Part shown: positions 16,627-26,930 of the stretch, one piece after another
How the letters are laid out: every line of letters starts with the position of its first letter
Numbering within the stretch: the first letter of the stretch is position 1
NCBI RefSeq assembly: GCF_003697915.1
Contig: NZ_RCVN01000007.1
Span: forward strand, 124,001 to 188,000
Length of the DNA: 64,000 bases
Source: Staphylococcus pseudoxylosus
GTDB taxonomy: Bacteria; Bacillota; Bacilli; Staphylococcales; Staphylococcaceae
Direction: 5' to 3'
The notes under the pieces: model-generated
Database searches by the model: none
What the model saw: only the letters and a program-made list of their open reading frames with translations
What the model was told of the DNA's origin: nothing
Program-made: the position numbers and the translations under genes

Positions 16627-17202
16627 ATTTATACAAATAAGCGAAATAAAACCAAAAAAAGCATTACAACTTCAATGCTATCATTACTAGAAAAACGTGA
16701 TTTAACTGACATGACAGTATCTGATATATGCAACGAGGCTAATATCACACGTGCCACATTCTATAAATACTATAAAAATATTGATATGTTATACAACAAC
16801 ATTAAAACACAAACGCTCAACGAATTATTTGGTAATCCTTATGTCTTCTTTAATAAGCATCAAAATATTTTAGATGCTCAATTGTACTTAGCAAACCAAG
16901 TTTTTCATTATATTATTCATCATCGTTATTTATTCAAAACTTTAATACTGAATGACACTAGATTCAATTTAGACATGTATCACTATTTTAAAGAAAACTA
17001 TATTAACTTTTTAAGCAATACTATTGTTAATAACCACAATTTAGAAATTGATGATCAATTCTTATGTACTTATATCGCTTCAGCTTATACTGGCATCATC
17101 TATGAGTGGGTACTTTCTGATTTTGAAATGTCACCTATTGATTTAACACATAGCATGATTTTTATAAATTCAAATGGTCCAATAAGTGTTTTAGAAAAGT
17201 AA
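16627..17202 (+). CDS. TetR-family regulator
   Basis: About 192 residues with an N-terminal TetR helix-turn-helix (SLLEKRDLTDMTVSDICNEANITRATFYKYYKNIDMLY) and a variable ligand domain ending LTHSMIF. The start is unclear: the only standard codon, GTG at 16618, overlaps the AAGGAG that should be its ribosome site. From AAGGAG the in-frame codon at normal distance is ATT (16627), a rare but known bacterial start. It lies between the CoA-transferase and the aldehyde dehydrogenase and may control either. Confidence 0.75.
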   Translation: MYTNKRNKTKKSITTSMLSLLEKRDLTDMTVSDICNEANITRATFYKYYKNIDMLYNNIKTQTLNELFGNPYVFFNKHQNILDAQLYLANQVFHYIIHHRYLFKTLILNDTRFNLDMYHYFKENYINFLSNTIVNNHNLEIDDQFLCTYIASAYTGIIYEWVLSDFEMSPIDLTHSMIFINSNGPISVLEK

Positions 17203-17367
17203 AATTTATTGAAATTTCAAATAATAATAACGTTAAAATATTTTCTAAATATTTAAGCAAAAATATTGAAACCCGATTAAAACGGTAGTATTATCACCTA
17301 ATGTCAGTTTGAAATTCACTTCACAAGAACTGGACTATGAATATAAAAGACTAAGAGGAGTGTAAAT

Positions 17368-18795
17368 ATGTTCAATCAAACCAAACAATATATCAACGGT
17401 GAATGGGTAGAGAGTCACAGCAACGAAACAATGGATGTTATCAATCCAGCAACAGAAGAAGCTTTTGGTAAAATTGCTAAAGGTAATGCTCAAGACGTTG
17501 AAGATGCAGTTAACGCTGCAGATAGCGTTTATTTAGAATTCCGTAATACTTCAGTAGAATACCGTCAAAACTTACTTAACGATATCGTCAAAGAATACGA
17601 AAATCGTAAAGAAGATTTAATCAAAGCGATGACTTTAGAGCTTGGTACACCAGTTACAGCATCTGAAAATGTCCACTACGAAATGGGATTATCACATTTT
17701 AAAGCAGCAAGAGATGCTTTAGATAACTTTAATTTTAGAGAGCGTAGAGGCAATAATATCGTTATAAAAGAAGCAATCGGTGTAGCAGGATTAATTACAC
17801 CTTGGAACTTCCCTACAAATCAAACTGCCTTGAAATTAGCAGGTGCATTTGCAGCAGGTAGTAGTGTAGTCTTAAAACCATCAGAAGAAACACCATTTGC
17901 TGCAATTATCTTAGCAGAAATTTTTGATAAAGTAGGCGTGCCAAAAGGCGTCTTCAACTTGGTAAATGGCGATGGTCTTGGTGTAGGTAACCCAATCTCT
18001 GAAAATGAAAAAATTAGAATGGTATCTTTCACTGGCTCTGGTAATACTGGTAGTAAAATCATGGAAAAAGCAAGTAAAGATTTTAAAAAAGTATCACTTG
18101 AATTAGGTGGTAAATCACCTTATGTCATCTTAGAAGATGCTGATTTAGACAAAGCTGCAGATGCAGCAGTTCATAAAGTAGTTGGCAATTCAGGACAAGT
18201 TTGTATTGCTGGCTCAAGAACGCTTGTTCCAGAATCAATCAAAGATCAATTTATTGAAAAAGTAAAAGAAAAAATGAGTGCAATCAAAGTTGGCGACCCA
18301 CAGGATGCAACAGTAGAGATGGGACCAGTCATTAACAGTAAACAATTTAACCAAATCCAAGAATTTATTAAAATTGGTGCACAAGAAGGCGCAACAATTG
18401 AATTAGGTGGAGAAGGTAAACCTGAAGGACTAGAAACAGGCTACTTCATTAAACCAACTATTTTCTCAAATGTAGATAATCATATGACTATCGCTCAAGA
18501 AGAAATATTTGGACCAGTCATGTCTATTATCACTTACAGCGATGTTGATGAAGCAATCAAAATTGCAAATGATACAAAATATGGTTTAGCTGCATATGTG
18601 TATGGTTCAGATATGGATACTTTACAAAAAGTAGCTACTGCATTTGAAGCAGGCGTTATTGAAATTAATGAATACCCAAGAAGCGCTGATATGCCATTTG
18701 GTGGTTATAAACAATCTGGTATCGGTAGAGAATGGGGAGACTATGGTATTGAAGAATTCTTAGAAGTTAAATCAATTTCTGGCTTCTTTCAATAA
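17368..18795 (+). CDS. aldehyde dehydrogenase family protein
   Basis: An NAD(P)-dependent enzyme that oxidises aldehydes to acids. It has 475 residues, and all catalytic residues are present: N147 in TPWNFP, E245 in ELGGKSP and nucleophile C279 in GQVCIAG. The nucleotide-binding FTGSGNTG segment is at about 221-228, and the C-terminal [13 protein letters not shown] matches the family. AGAGGAGTG precedes the ATG. It may work with the CoA-transferase nearby in carboxylic acid metabolism, but the aldehyde cannot be identified. Confidence 0.9.
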   Translation: MFNQTKQYINGEWVESHSNETMDVINPATEEAFGKIAKGNAQDVEDAVNAADSVYLEFRNTSVEYRQNLLNDIVKEYENRKEDLIKAMTLELGTPVTASENVHYEMGLSHFKAARDALDNFNFRERRGNNIVIKEAIGVAGLITPWNFPTNQTALKLAGAFAAGSSVVLKPSEETPFAAIILAEIFDKVGVPKGVFNLVNGDGLGVGNPISENEKIRMVSFTGSGNTGSKIMEKASKDFKKVSLELGGKSPYVILEDADLDKAADAAVHKVVGNSGQVCIAGSRTLVPESIKDQFIEKVKEKMSAIKVGDPQDATVEMGPVINSKQFNQIQEFIKIGAQEGATIELGGEGKPEGLETGYFIKPTIFSNVDNHMTIAQEEIFGPVMSIITYSDVDEAIKIANDTKYGLAAYVYGSDMDTLQKVATAFEAGVIEINEYPRSADMPFGGYKQSGIGREWGDYGIEEFLEVKSISGFFQ

Positions 18796-18879
18796 ATAAA
18801 AGTAACAACTGTACGATAACCAACTGATTAATATTAATAATGAAGCACTAATTAAATATACTTCCATTTAAATGTAATA

Positions 18880-18918
18880 AACCCCAAAAGCTGAACTTAT
18901 AATTCAACTTTTGGGGTT
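18880..18918. terminator. bidirectional terminator
   Basis: Strong stem (18880-18896 with 18902-18917) with T-rich tails on both strands. It serves the aldehyde dehydrogenase and any minus-strand transcript through the small ORF at 18920. Confidence 0.8.
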
Positions 18919-18919
18919 C

Positions 18920-19084
18920 TTATATTTTATATACTATTACAATTATTTTCACACCATACAAAGTCACAATATTTTTAATCACTTTTACTATCCCGCCAAT
19001 TATATTAATCAATATATCTAGTATTATAGTAAATATACTTTCTTTACTCTCTCTACTTAACTTTCTTTTTCTTTGATTACACAT
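18920..19084 (-). CDS. small hydrophobic peptide, hypothetical
   Basis: A 54-residue frame from ATG 19084 (an in-frame start 30 bases earlier is possible) to a stop that touches a good terminator. After a basic start (MCNQRKRKLSRESK) comes a long isoleucine-rich helix, SIFTIILDILINIIGGIV, and a basic hydrophobic tail. Spacing of Ile, Lys and Asp suggests an amphipathic or single membrane helix. No family is recognised. GAAGG sits too close to the ATG, which lowers confidence. It could be a membrane-active peptide or a chance frame. Confidence 0.35.
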   Translation of the reverse strand: MCNQRKRKLSRESKESIFTIILDILINIIGGIVKVIKNIVTLYGVKIIVIVYKI

Positions 19085-19178
19085 TACCTTCACGCCCTTG
19101 TTCAAAGCTTCCAAATTGACTTAATTATATCATCATCAATAGCTATAAAATCTTTATTTATAGAAAAAGAGTGAGTGC

Positions 19179-19652
19179 TTATTTTTTATGGACCGTTCTT
19201 TTAGGGTTCGGACCGTATTGGTTATCTTCTTTTTGCCCTTTTGAACAACAAACAACTAATGCAACAATTGCAATAACCAGATAAATAACCCCAACTATAA
19301 CTAATACAATACCCACCACAGGATTATCCATGGTCGTAATATCTGTGTCTATCCATCTATTTATATCTTCTAAAAAAGTAATTAAAAAAAACAAAATAGG
19401 AATTAACATCGTCATACCTACATCATGAAACCTTCTAACTGTGACAGTGAACATAGCAATTATGACTAATATATATATGACCCAACCAACTATTTCCTCT
19501 ATTATGGTTGGAATTGGTACGATATATAAAAACAAACTCATCACAGTGTAAAGCAGCATATTCATTAACATAGGATACCAATACTCTTTTCTTCGTGATC
19601 TTCCTGTAACATTTAAGGCGTTAATCCAAAATAACTTATAGTAATATAACAT
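19179..19652 (-). CDS. DUF805-family membrane protein
   Basis: A 157-residue protein with the DUF805 pattern: an aromatic N-terminus, GRSRRKEYWYPMLMN, several hydrophobic helices, the hallmark VTVRRFHDVG turn, and a C-terminus with KGQKEDNQYGPNPK. ATG at 19652 has AAAGGGGTG at good spacing, so the longer open frame upstream is not needed. The function of this inner-membrane family is unknown. It is divergent from the Yip1-like gene. Confidence 0.85.
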   Translation of the reverse strand: MLYYYKLFWINALNVTGRSRRKEYWYPMLMNMLLYTVMSLFLYIVPIPTIIEEIVGWVIYILVIIAMFTVTVRRFHDVGMTMLIPILFFLITFLEDINRWIDTDITTMDNPVVGIVLVIVGVIYLVIAIVALVVCCSKGQKEDNQYGPNPKRTVHKK

Positions 19653-19891
19653 CAATTTGCACCCCTTTGTATTTTTTAACTCAATATGTTGAAAGACTAC
19701 CCACAATAATAAACATACGAAATATCATAAATTAGCAATTAAAACTTAACGATAAAATGTTAACAAAAAACTAATTTTACATTATGATTAAAATTTTTAT
19801 TTGTATTTGATTAATTTTTATTAAGTTGTTTTAATATATTGTAGCACGTGTTATGCTTTTTAAAAAGATACACTTAGGAGGCAATATACAT

Positions 19892-20503
19892 ATGGAAACA
19901 TCTAAATTACCGTTAGCTCAACATTTTTCAAATTTACGAGCTAATCCTAAATGGGCATTAAAACTACTTATCGCTATAGTCGTTGTGGTACTATCTACCA
20001 TAGTTAGTAGTAGTTTAATTGACTATGATACCTTGTTTAAAGATACTGGTTTAAGCGGACAACAGCTTGAACAAACGAAAGCTATAGGACAAATCACCGG
20101 AATCATTAGTGGCATTGTTGGCGGCATCATCGGCATCGGTATTACATTCGTTATTTTCTTATTAATTTCAAAAATTATGAAATCTGATGCTAGTGCTAAA
20201 TCTATTTTTTCAGCTACATTAAGCTATACAGTTATCACTAGTGTAATTGGACTTATCGTAATTGTTATCCAATGGATTGCAGGCTTGTCACCAACGGACT
20301 ATGTCATAACAAGTCTCAATATCTTTGATAAAGGCAACAGCTTTCTTGGTGCATTCAACTTACAAACACTTATTGGCGCTTATGTATTTGGCGTAATGCT
20401 CTTAGCTACAAATCGTTTTTCTAAAAAATCAGCACTTATTTGGTCAATTGCCTATTTAGTGATCTTGATCGGCTTTGCATTAATTGGTGCTTCATTTCAA
20501 TAA
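19892..20503 (+). CDS. Yip1-like membrane protein
   Basis: A 203-residue protein with five predicted helices, resembling the Yip1 domain family (FSNLRANPKWALKLL start, glycine-rich GIVGGIIGIGITFVIFLLISKIM helix, and a final two-helix hairpin). AGGAGG lies ten bases before the ATG at 19892. Bacterial members have no known biochemical role. It is monocistronic with its own terminator. Confidence 0.75.
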   Translation: METSKLPLAQHFSNLRANPKWALKLLIAIVVVVLSTIVSSSLIDYDTLFKDTGLSGQQLEQTKAIGQITGIISGIVGGIIGIGITFVIFLLISKIMKSDASAKSIFSATLSYTVITSVIGLIVIVIQWIAGLSPTDYVITSLNIFDKGNSFLGAFNLQTLIGAYVFGVMLLATNRFSKKSALIWSIAYLVILIGFALIGASFQ

Positions 20504-20529
20504 TTATTGAATCAATATCTTTTAAAATC

Positions 20530-20575
20530 AGTTAGGCACGGTTATTCAACTGAATAACCGTGCCTAACTTTTATA
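20530..20575. terminator. bidirectional terminator between convergent genes
   Basis: Eighteen-base-pair perfect stem (20530-20547 with 20552-20569) followed by a T-rich tail; also usable by the minus-strand synthetase gene. Confidence 0.88.
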
Positions 20576-20593
20576 TTTTATTCAATAACTGAA

Positions 20594-22165
20594 TTACTTA
20601 TGCTTTTCTGCTTCTCTTAATTCAATACGTCTAATCTTACCTGAGTTTGTTTTAGGTAAGTCTTCTACAAACTCAATATCACGTGGATATTTGTATGGCG
20701 CGACGTCTTGTTTTACATAATCTTGAAGTGTTTTGACTGTATCATCCGTTGCAGATATACCCTCTTGCAAGATAACAAAGGCTTTAACGATATTCCCTCT
20801 GATTTCATGTGGGCTAGCAACTACAGCACATTCTTTTACAAATTCATGTTTTGTAAGGGAGTCTTCTACTTCAAAAGGTCCAATTGTATACCCAGAACTA
20901 ATGATAATGTCATCTTTACGTCCTTCAAACCAGAAATAACCATCCGCATCTAATTTGGCTAAATCACCTGTGATATAATAATCACCTACTCTAGGCTCAG
21001 CAGTGCGTTCAGGATCTTTATAATAACCTTTGAATAACGCCGGTAAGTCTAACGGCACTGCTATATTGCCCACTTCACCTATTTCTGCTCGTTCACCGTC
21101 ATCATTAATGACAGTAACATGACTACCAGGAATTGCTTTACCCATAGATCCTGGACGACTTTCTGTATCTTTTAAGAAACCAATTAATAAAGTACTCTCC
21201 GTTTGTCCATAACCATCTCTAACTGTAAGGTTAAAATTAGTTTGGAATTTTTCTACAACTTCTCTATTTAAAGGTTCACCTGCAGAAACTGCGCTATGCA
21301 AGTATTCTAAATTATAGTCTGTTAGGTTAGGTAGTTTTGCCATTAAACGATATTCAGTAGGCGTACAACAAAGGACATTAATTTTATAATTTTGGAGTAA
21401 TTCTAAGTATTTTTCAGCGTTAAATTTGCCGTTATAAACAAATGCCGTTGCTCCTGACCCCATAATTGATAAAAATGGACTCCATACCCATTTTTGCCAA
21501 CCAGGTGCTGCAGTAGCCCATGCAATATCGTCTTCTTTGATACTCAACCAATGTTTAGGCGCCATTTGCATATGCGCATAACCCCATCCATGTGAATGTA
21601 CGACAGCTTTCGGATTACCTGTGGTACCAGACGTGTATGATAATAAGGCAACATCATCTTTAGATGTGTCGACAATTTGTAATTGATCTGCTTCTTTGGC
21701 TGATTCTGAATCGACCGTATACCAATCATCATACGCTCCACCAACAATAAATTTTGTTAATGTGTTGTATTCTTTGACTGCTTTAAATTCATCAATGCGC
21801 TCAGCAGTTACTACGATAGCTTTGACCTCTCCGTGTGAAATTCTATATTGTAAATCTTTTGTACGTAACATTTCAGAACTTGGAATAACGACAATGCCCA
21901 ATTTCAAAGCAGCTATGTAAATTTCATACGTTTCAATAGAACGTGGCATCATTACAAGTACTTTGTCACCTTTTTGTAAGCCATGTTTTAAAAACATATT
22001 ACCGACTTGGTTAGCATTTTTTACCAATTGGTCATATGTGATTGAATATGTTTCGCCCTCAGCATTTTCAAAAATAATAGCTTTTTTATTTTCATCAGCT
22101 GTATATTTTTCTATTTCGCTAACGATATTATACGTATCTGGAGCGACTAAATCTTTTTTATTCAT
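20594..22165 (-). CDS. AMP-forming acyl-CoA synthetase (MbcS-like)
   Basis: A 523-residue ANL-superfamily ligase that activates a carboxylic acid to acyl-CoA via an acyl-adenylate. The P-loop TSGTTGNPK spans residues 178-186, GYGQTES near 340 is motif A5, TGDLAK marks the hinge region, and the C-terminal PKTNSGKIRR holds the catalytic lysine. It resembles staphylococcal medium- or branched-chain acyl-CoA synthetases; exact chain length is uncertain. ATG 22165 follows AAAGGAG. Confidence 0.87.
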   Translation of the reverse strand: MNKKDLVAPDTYNIVSEIEKYTADENKKAIIFENAEGETYSITYDQLVKNANQVGNMFLKHGLQKGDKVLVMMPRSIETYEIYIAALKLGIVVIPSSEMLRTKDLQYRISHGEVKAIVVTAERIDEFKAVKEYNTLTKFIVGGAYDDWYTVDSESAKEADQLQIVDTSKDDVALLSYTSGTTGNPKAVVHSHGWGYAHMQMAPKHWLSIKEDDIAWATAAPGWQKWVWSPFLSIMGSGATAFVYNGKFNAEKYLELLQNYKINVLCCTPTEYRLMAKLPNLTDYNLEYLHSAVSAGEPLNREVVEKFQTNFNLTVRDGYGQTESTLLIGFLKDTESRPGSMGKAIPGSHVTVINDDGERAEIGEVGNIAVPLDLPALFKGYYKDPERTAEPRVGDYYITGDLAKLDADGYFWFEGRKDDIIISSGYTIGPFEVEDSLTKHEFVKECAVVASPHEIRGNIVKAFVILQEGISATDDTVKTLQDYVKQDVAPYKYPRDIEFVEDLPKTNSGKIRRIELREAEKHK

Positions 22166-22705
22166 TATTAACTCTCCTTTAATTCTAAATCTATAATTAT
22201 CGTATTTACGTATGTAAACACCAACCATAGATTATACTTTCGTTAATACAAAGTAACCCTATTACTCAATAACACCATAATTCTAATCCTTCTTTATCTA
22301 AAAAGATACAATTATGACTTTAATCATATCAATACTTTCCTATTATAATATGCTACTAATTATACTTAAAGCCTAATCAAATTTGCGAAGTACTTGATTT
22401 TTAAAATATAGCTAATTCTGAAATAACTTTGACATTTAGGATATATCTCATGTAGTATTTCTAGCATACAGTTGTAAAATGTTATCGAAAACGAGGTTAG
22501 AACACAAATATCTGTCGTAACCTCGAAAATGATGCTTATTTCAGTGCATTATATTTATGTTCACTTCCAAATATTCTACTATAATTTTCTATTTTCATAA
22601 GTTTTATTGATGAAATTTATTTTTCACAGTTCAACATTTAGCTTTAACTTGTGCTTAGTGATATAATATAAAACTGTGTAATTTTTAATGAAAGAAGTGA
22701 TACGA
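22166..22705. other. 540-base divergent gap
   Basis: No gene is supported. It has a hairpin with CGAGGTTA arms (22492-22499 and 22518-22525) of unknown role and a TATAAT at 22662-22667 that could serve the MFS gene to the right. Confidence 0.4.
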
Positions 22706-24109
22706 TTGAGTTCAAATGATACTTTCCATGTTGAAAAAAGAATCCCCTTATTTATTGTGCTACTATCTGGGGCATTTATTACGATTTTGAACCAAACGTT
22801 ACTTGGTACGGCATTACCGCCAATTATGAAAGACCTCCAAGTAACTGAAAGCACTGTACAATGGTTACAGTCTATATTTATGCTTATAAATGGGATAATG
22901 ATTCCAGTAACAGCATTTTTAATTGAAAGATATACATCGAGGCAATTATTCTTAACTGCCATGAGCATCTTTGCCGCAGGTACCTTACTCTGTGCAGTAG
23001 GCTCAGACTTTTCAATGCTACTTATCGGACGCGTCTTACAAGCAGCAGGTGCTGGTATTATGATGCCATTGATGCAAACAATTCTATTTTTAACTTTTCC
23101 TAAAGAAAAACGTGGTACTGCAATGGGACTTTTTGGTCTCGTAATTGCATTTGCGCCAGCTATAGGGCCAACGTTATCAGGTGTATTAGTAGAACATCTA
23201 TCATGGAGAAGTGTCTTCTATGTTGTATTCCCTATCGCAGTTATTATTATTATTGCGTCAATTTTCCTATTGAAAAATGTGACCGAAACTTCACATCCAA
23301 AATTAGATACACCATCAGTAATTCTATCTACATTAGGATTTGGTGGACTATTATATAGTTTCAGTTCTGTAGGTGAAGCAGGTTGGAGCAGCGTGCAATT
23401 CATAGCTCCATTAATCGTAGGTATTGTTTCATTGGTTGTATTCATTCGTCGTCAATTGAAGCTAAAAGAACCTATGCTTGAATTTAGAGTGTTTAGTTAC
23501 AATGTCTATACGTTAGGTACAGTATTAAGTATGTTTGTATTCGGTGTATTAATTGCTACAAACATTATATTGCCGCTCTATATGCAAAATATGTTACAGT
23601 TCTCTGCGCTAGAATCTGGTCTTGTCTTACTACCAGGTGCAGTAGTCATGGGCCTTATGAACCCACTTACAGGCTATTTATTCGATAAATTCGGTGGAAC
23701 GTGGTTAGCACGTATCGGGTTACTCGTATTAGTAGCGTCATCCGTACCGTTTACTGTACTAACAGCGCATACTAGTTTTACTTACCTTGCAATATCTAAC
23801 GCCTTACGAATGATTTCTATCGCAATGGTAATGATGCCTATGACCACGTTAGCCATTAATCAGTTACCAAATCATCTCATTGCGCATGGTACTGCAATGA
23901 ACAATACTTTCAGACAAATGGCAGGTGCCATTGGTACAGCTTTATTTATCACATTAATGTCTGTATCAGCTAATCCAAGTGATGGCGTTGAAGGTATCAT
24001 CCATGGTGTAAACGTGACATTTATGGTTGCAACTGGTATTTCAGTAGTTGCGTTGATCTTATCAGCTAAACTTTCCGATGATAGTAAACCAGCTCGTAGA
24101 ACGTTATAA
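22706..24109 (+). CDS. MDR-type MFS transporter (DHA2/EmrB-like)
   Basis: A 467-residue proton-coupled exporter with 14 predicted helices. Motifs are ITILNQTLLGTALPPIMKDL (helix 1), WLQSIFMLINGIMIPVTAFLIERY, RVLQAAGAGIMMPLMQTI and the motif C stretch GLVIAFAPAIGPTLSG. TTG at 22706 with AGAAGTGA upstream is a better start than the ATG six codons earlier, which lacks a ribosome site. It resembles LmrB/YhcA-type staphylococcal pumps; its substrate is unknown. No dedicated regulator lies next to it. Confidence 0.86.
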   Translation: MSSNDTFHVEKRIPLFIVLLSGAFITILNQTLLGTALPPIMKDLQVTESTVQWLQSIFMLINGIMIPVTAFLIERYTSRQLFLTAMSIFAAGTLLCAVGSDFSMLLIGRVLQAAGAGIMMPLMQTILFLTFPKEKRGTAMGLFGLVIAFAPAIGPTLSGVLVEHLSWRSVFYVVFPIAVIIIIASIFLLKNVTETSHPKLDTPSVILSTLGFGGLLYSFSSVGEAGWSSVQFIAPLIVGIVSLVVFIRRQLKLKEPMLEFRVFSYNVYTLGTVLSMFVFGVLIATNIILPLYMQNMLQFSALESGLVLLPGAVVMGLMNPLTGYLFDKFGGTWLARIGLLVLVASSVPFTVLTAHTSFTYLAISNALRMISIAMVMMPMTTLAINQLPNHLIAHGTAMNNTFRQMAGAIGTALFITLMSVSANPSDGVEGIIHGVNVTFMVATGISVVALILSAKLSDDSKPARRTL

Positions 24110-24149
24110 GATCTAATAATTTAAAACATGGATAAAAAATGATAAAAAA

Positions 24150-24202
24150 TAACACTTTCGAAAAGTTCACTGCACATTGAACTTTTTGAAAGTGTTTTAT
24201 TT
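24150..24202. terminator. bidirectional terminator
   Basis: Twenty-base-pair stem with one mismatch (24150-24169 with 24178-24197), with T-rich tails on both sides, between the convergent MFS and amidohydrolase genes. Confidence 0.85.
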
Positions 24203-24278
24203 TGCAAAATGATAGAAAATTACAACGCAATACATAATCAGCATAACGCATTAGCATGCGTTGCGGGTATTTACTTTA

Positions 24279-25475
24279 TTAAGCCTTAGCAGATAATCTA
24301 TTAATCGCAATCTCACCTAATGATTTTGCAGATACCAAGAGTGCATTTTCATTAACTTCAAACTTAGGATGATGATTCATATAAGGGTCTTCTATATGTT
24401 CTGGCTTACAACCTACAATGAAAAATGTCCCTGGTATTTCTTTTAAATAATAAGCAAAGTCTTCTGAACCTGAAACTGCAGGAATTTCAACTAAATGTTT
24501 AAAATAGTCTCCCTGGCTTGTTGATAAAATGTCTGTTACCGCTTGTGTTTGATCAGGATGGTTGTATAAGACTGGATAACCAAATTGATAATCTAAGTCA
24601 TACGTAATATCGAATCCTACTGCGACACTTTTTGCGACTTTCTCAATTTCTTCATACATAAATTGTTCTAAATCATCATTAAGATAACGTGCAGTACCTT
24701 TAATCGTCACTTTATCTTGAATGACATTAGCGCCACCTGGTGCATCGAAAGAACCAACAGTAACAACACCCATCTCCGAAGGATCAATACGTCTAGACAC
24801 AATTGTTTGGAGCGTATTTACAAAGTTTGTTCCCGCTACTAAGGCATCGTGTGTCTTATGCGGGCTTGCAGCATGTCCACCTAATCCTTTAATTGTTAAT
24901 GTGAACGTTGAGCTTCCAGCAAAAGCATTGCCTGTATTATAACCAATTACTTCTGGACCAGCGACTGGCACAACATGAATACCATATACCTCATCTAAAT
25001 CACTTAACGCACCTGATGCCATAATTTGCTGTGCGCCACCTGGAGGCATTTCTTCCGCATGTTGATGGATAATTTTAATTGTGCCTGGCAGTTCATCTTT
25101 GATATCAATTAGTGCGTCCGCTAAACCTAGTAAATAAGCCGTATGCGCATCATGACCACAAGCATGCATTACACCTTCGTTCTTTGATTTAAAAGGGACG
25201 TCCGCTTCTTCATGTATAGGTAACGCATCAAAATCTGCACGCAAACCTATCGTATTACCAGGGTGTTGGCCTTTGATTTCTACAATAATTGCATTACTCT
25301 CAGCCACCGGTTGCGTGACTACTACATCTTTATCCTTATAAAAAGCTTTGATATACTCTGCTGTAGCATTTTCTTGGAAAGACAACTCAGGGTGCTGATG
25401 CAAATAACGACGATGCTGAACCATGTCAGCTTCCTTCTGTTCTAACTTCTCAAATAATTTTTCTTTCACATTCAT
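24279..25475 (-). CDS. M20-family amidohydrolase
   Basis: A 398-residue metal-dependent hydrolase that removes acyl or amide groups, as in hippurate or N-acyl-amino-acid hydrolases. Metal-binding motifs are visible: GLRADFDALP, MHACGHDAHTA near residue 100, HQHAEEMPPGG and a C-terminal SEDFAYYL plus NHHPKFEV. Two Met codons lie close together; the one at 25475 has the better distance to AGAAGTGA. The natural substrate is unknown. Confidence 0.88.
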   Translation of the reverse strand: MNVKEKLFEKLEQKEADMVQHRRYLHQHPELSFQENATAEYIKAFYKDKDVVVTQPVAESNAIIVEIKGQHPGNTIGLRADFDALPIHEEADVPFKSKNEGVMHACGHDAHTAYLLGLADALIDIKDELPGTIKIIHQHAEEMPPGGAQQIMASGALSDLDEVYGIHVVPVAGPEVIGYNTGNAFAGSSTFTLTIKGLGGHAASPHKTHDALVAGTNFVNTLQTIVSRRIDPSEMGVVTVGSFDAPGGANVIQDKVTIKGTARYLNDDLEQFMYEEIEKVAKSVAVGFDITYDLDYQFGYPVLYNHPDQTQAVTDILSTSQGDYFKHLVEIPAVSGSEDFAYYLKEIPGTFFIVGCKPEHIEDPYMNHHPKFEVNENALLVSAKSLGEIAINRLSAKA

Positions 25476-25665
25476 GAACATTCACTTCTTTCGATTGAAT
25501 TTTAAAACATATCACGCATTAATAAGTTTAAATTCCAAAGCGTATTAATTCAAACATAAAATAACATTTTATAAAATTTCTAGTTATTTTCAATCGAATT
25601 TAGTGAAATTAATTACCAAAACAAACATATTTTCATTTCACATTTTATTAACTTATTTTAATTCC

Positions 25666-26847
25666 TTAAGAAACTTTAAGTTCTACTGTCGTTTCTTTTT
25701 TATGAATGATATACATCATAACACTAGCAATGATTACCATTCCAAAGCCAAAATATGGTGTCATTGTAATACCGAAATGATTTAGTACAAACCCACCAAT
25801 AACAGATCCTAATGTGATCCCAATATTAAACGAAGCAATGTTTAAACTTGATGCGAAATTCGTTGTCGCTTTGTTTCTACGTTCAGCAAAAAGTACTACA
25901 ATCAGTTGTAGTCCTGGTACATTCATAAAAGCAAATAAACCCATAAGTAATACGATTAATGTGCCTAATACATGATGCGTAACGGTTATACCTACAAGTA
26001 ATAAGACTAGTGCTTGTACTAAAAATATACCTATCAGCACTTTAGTGGGCTGATTATTTGTTAATTTACCGCCTAGTGTATTCCCGATTGCAACCATTAC
26101 GCCATAGACAACTAATAAAACTACAACGGCGTCATCACTATAATTTAATACATCTGTAAGCATGGTCGTCAAATAAGTGTATACGACAAATGTTCCACCA
26201 TAACCTAATGCTGTAATTAAATAAATCATCATCAAAGATTTATTTTTAAATACAGTTAATTGTTCTAACATTGAAGCTTGTTCATATTCATTAAGATCTT
26301 TAGGAACAGTAAATACATTAACGATTAAACTGATCAAACCAATTAGCGCAATTGTAATAAATGAAGCTTCCCAACCAAATTGTTGGCCAATCCATGTTCC
26401 TAGAGGCACACCGGTAATCGTTGCAACAGTCAATCCCGTAAACATCATTGCAATAGCGCTTGAACGTTTGTCAGGTGTTACTAAATCACTGGCGATAGCA
26501 GTCGCTATAGACATAAATACGCCATGCATTAATGCAGACAGTATACGCATAGCCAACAACATACTCAAAGTTGTAGCAAAAGCAGCGAGTGCATTTGCGA
26601 TAATAAATATTAACATAATACCTATAAGCAAATGCTTGCGTTTCATTCTATTAGTTAATGGAGTAAGTAATGGCGCACCAATCGTTACACCTACTGCATA
26701 TAACGAAACAGTTAAACCAGCCAAAGAAATAGTTGTATTAAATGAATCTTTAATTAACGGTAATAAACCAACACTAATAAACTCCGTCATACCAATTGCA
26801 AAAGCTGACATCGCTAAAGCCAAAATAGCAAATTTATTTTTCTTCAT
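25666..26847 (-). CDS. MFS transporter (DHA1, AraJ/YdhP-like)
   Basis: A 393-residue exporter with 12 predicted helices. The start MSAFAIGMTEFISVGLLPLI is diagnostic for the AraJ/YdhP/Cml branch, and TNRMKRKHLL and MFTGLTVATITGVPLGTWIG match motifs A and C. Relatives export sugars, purines or chloramphenicol. It is divergent from an HxlR regulator whose promoter carries a perfect dyad, so it may be controlled by that regulator. Confidence 0.85.
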   Translation of the reverse strand: MKKNKFAILALAMSAFAIGMTEFISVGLLPLIKDSFNTTISLAGLTVSLYAVGVTIGAPLLTPLTNRMKRKHLLIGIMLIFIIANALAAFATTLSMLLAMRILSALMHGVFMSIATAIASDLVTPDKRSSAIAMMFTGLTVATITGVPLGTWIGQQFGWEASFITIALIGLISLIVNVFTVPKDLNEYEQASMLEQLTVFKNKSLMMIYLITALGYGGTFVVYTYLTTMLTDVLNYSDDAVVVLLVVYGVMVAIGNTLGGKLTNNQPTKVLIGIFLVQALVLLLVGITVTHHVLGTLIVLLMGLFAFMNVPGLQLIVVLFAERRNKATTNFASSLNIASFNIGITLGSVIGGFVLNHFGITMTPYFGFGMVIIASVMMYIIHKKETTVELKVS

Positions 26848-26930
26848 AAGTTATTTTCTCTCCTTAATTTTGTTGATTGTGTTACTATATATCACACATG
26901 CAAGAAGAGGAAGTACGCACTTTAAAGTAA

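Noticed and set aside
22492..22525. Hairpin with CGAGGTTA arms as a terminator or small RNA
   Set aside because: No gene ends into it and the loop is 18 bases long; without transcription data it has no clear role.
22624..22968. 114-codon minus-strand frame overlapping the MFS start
   Set aside because: It lacks a ribosome site and overlaps the start of a well-supported MFS gene.
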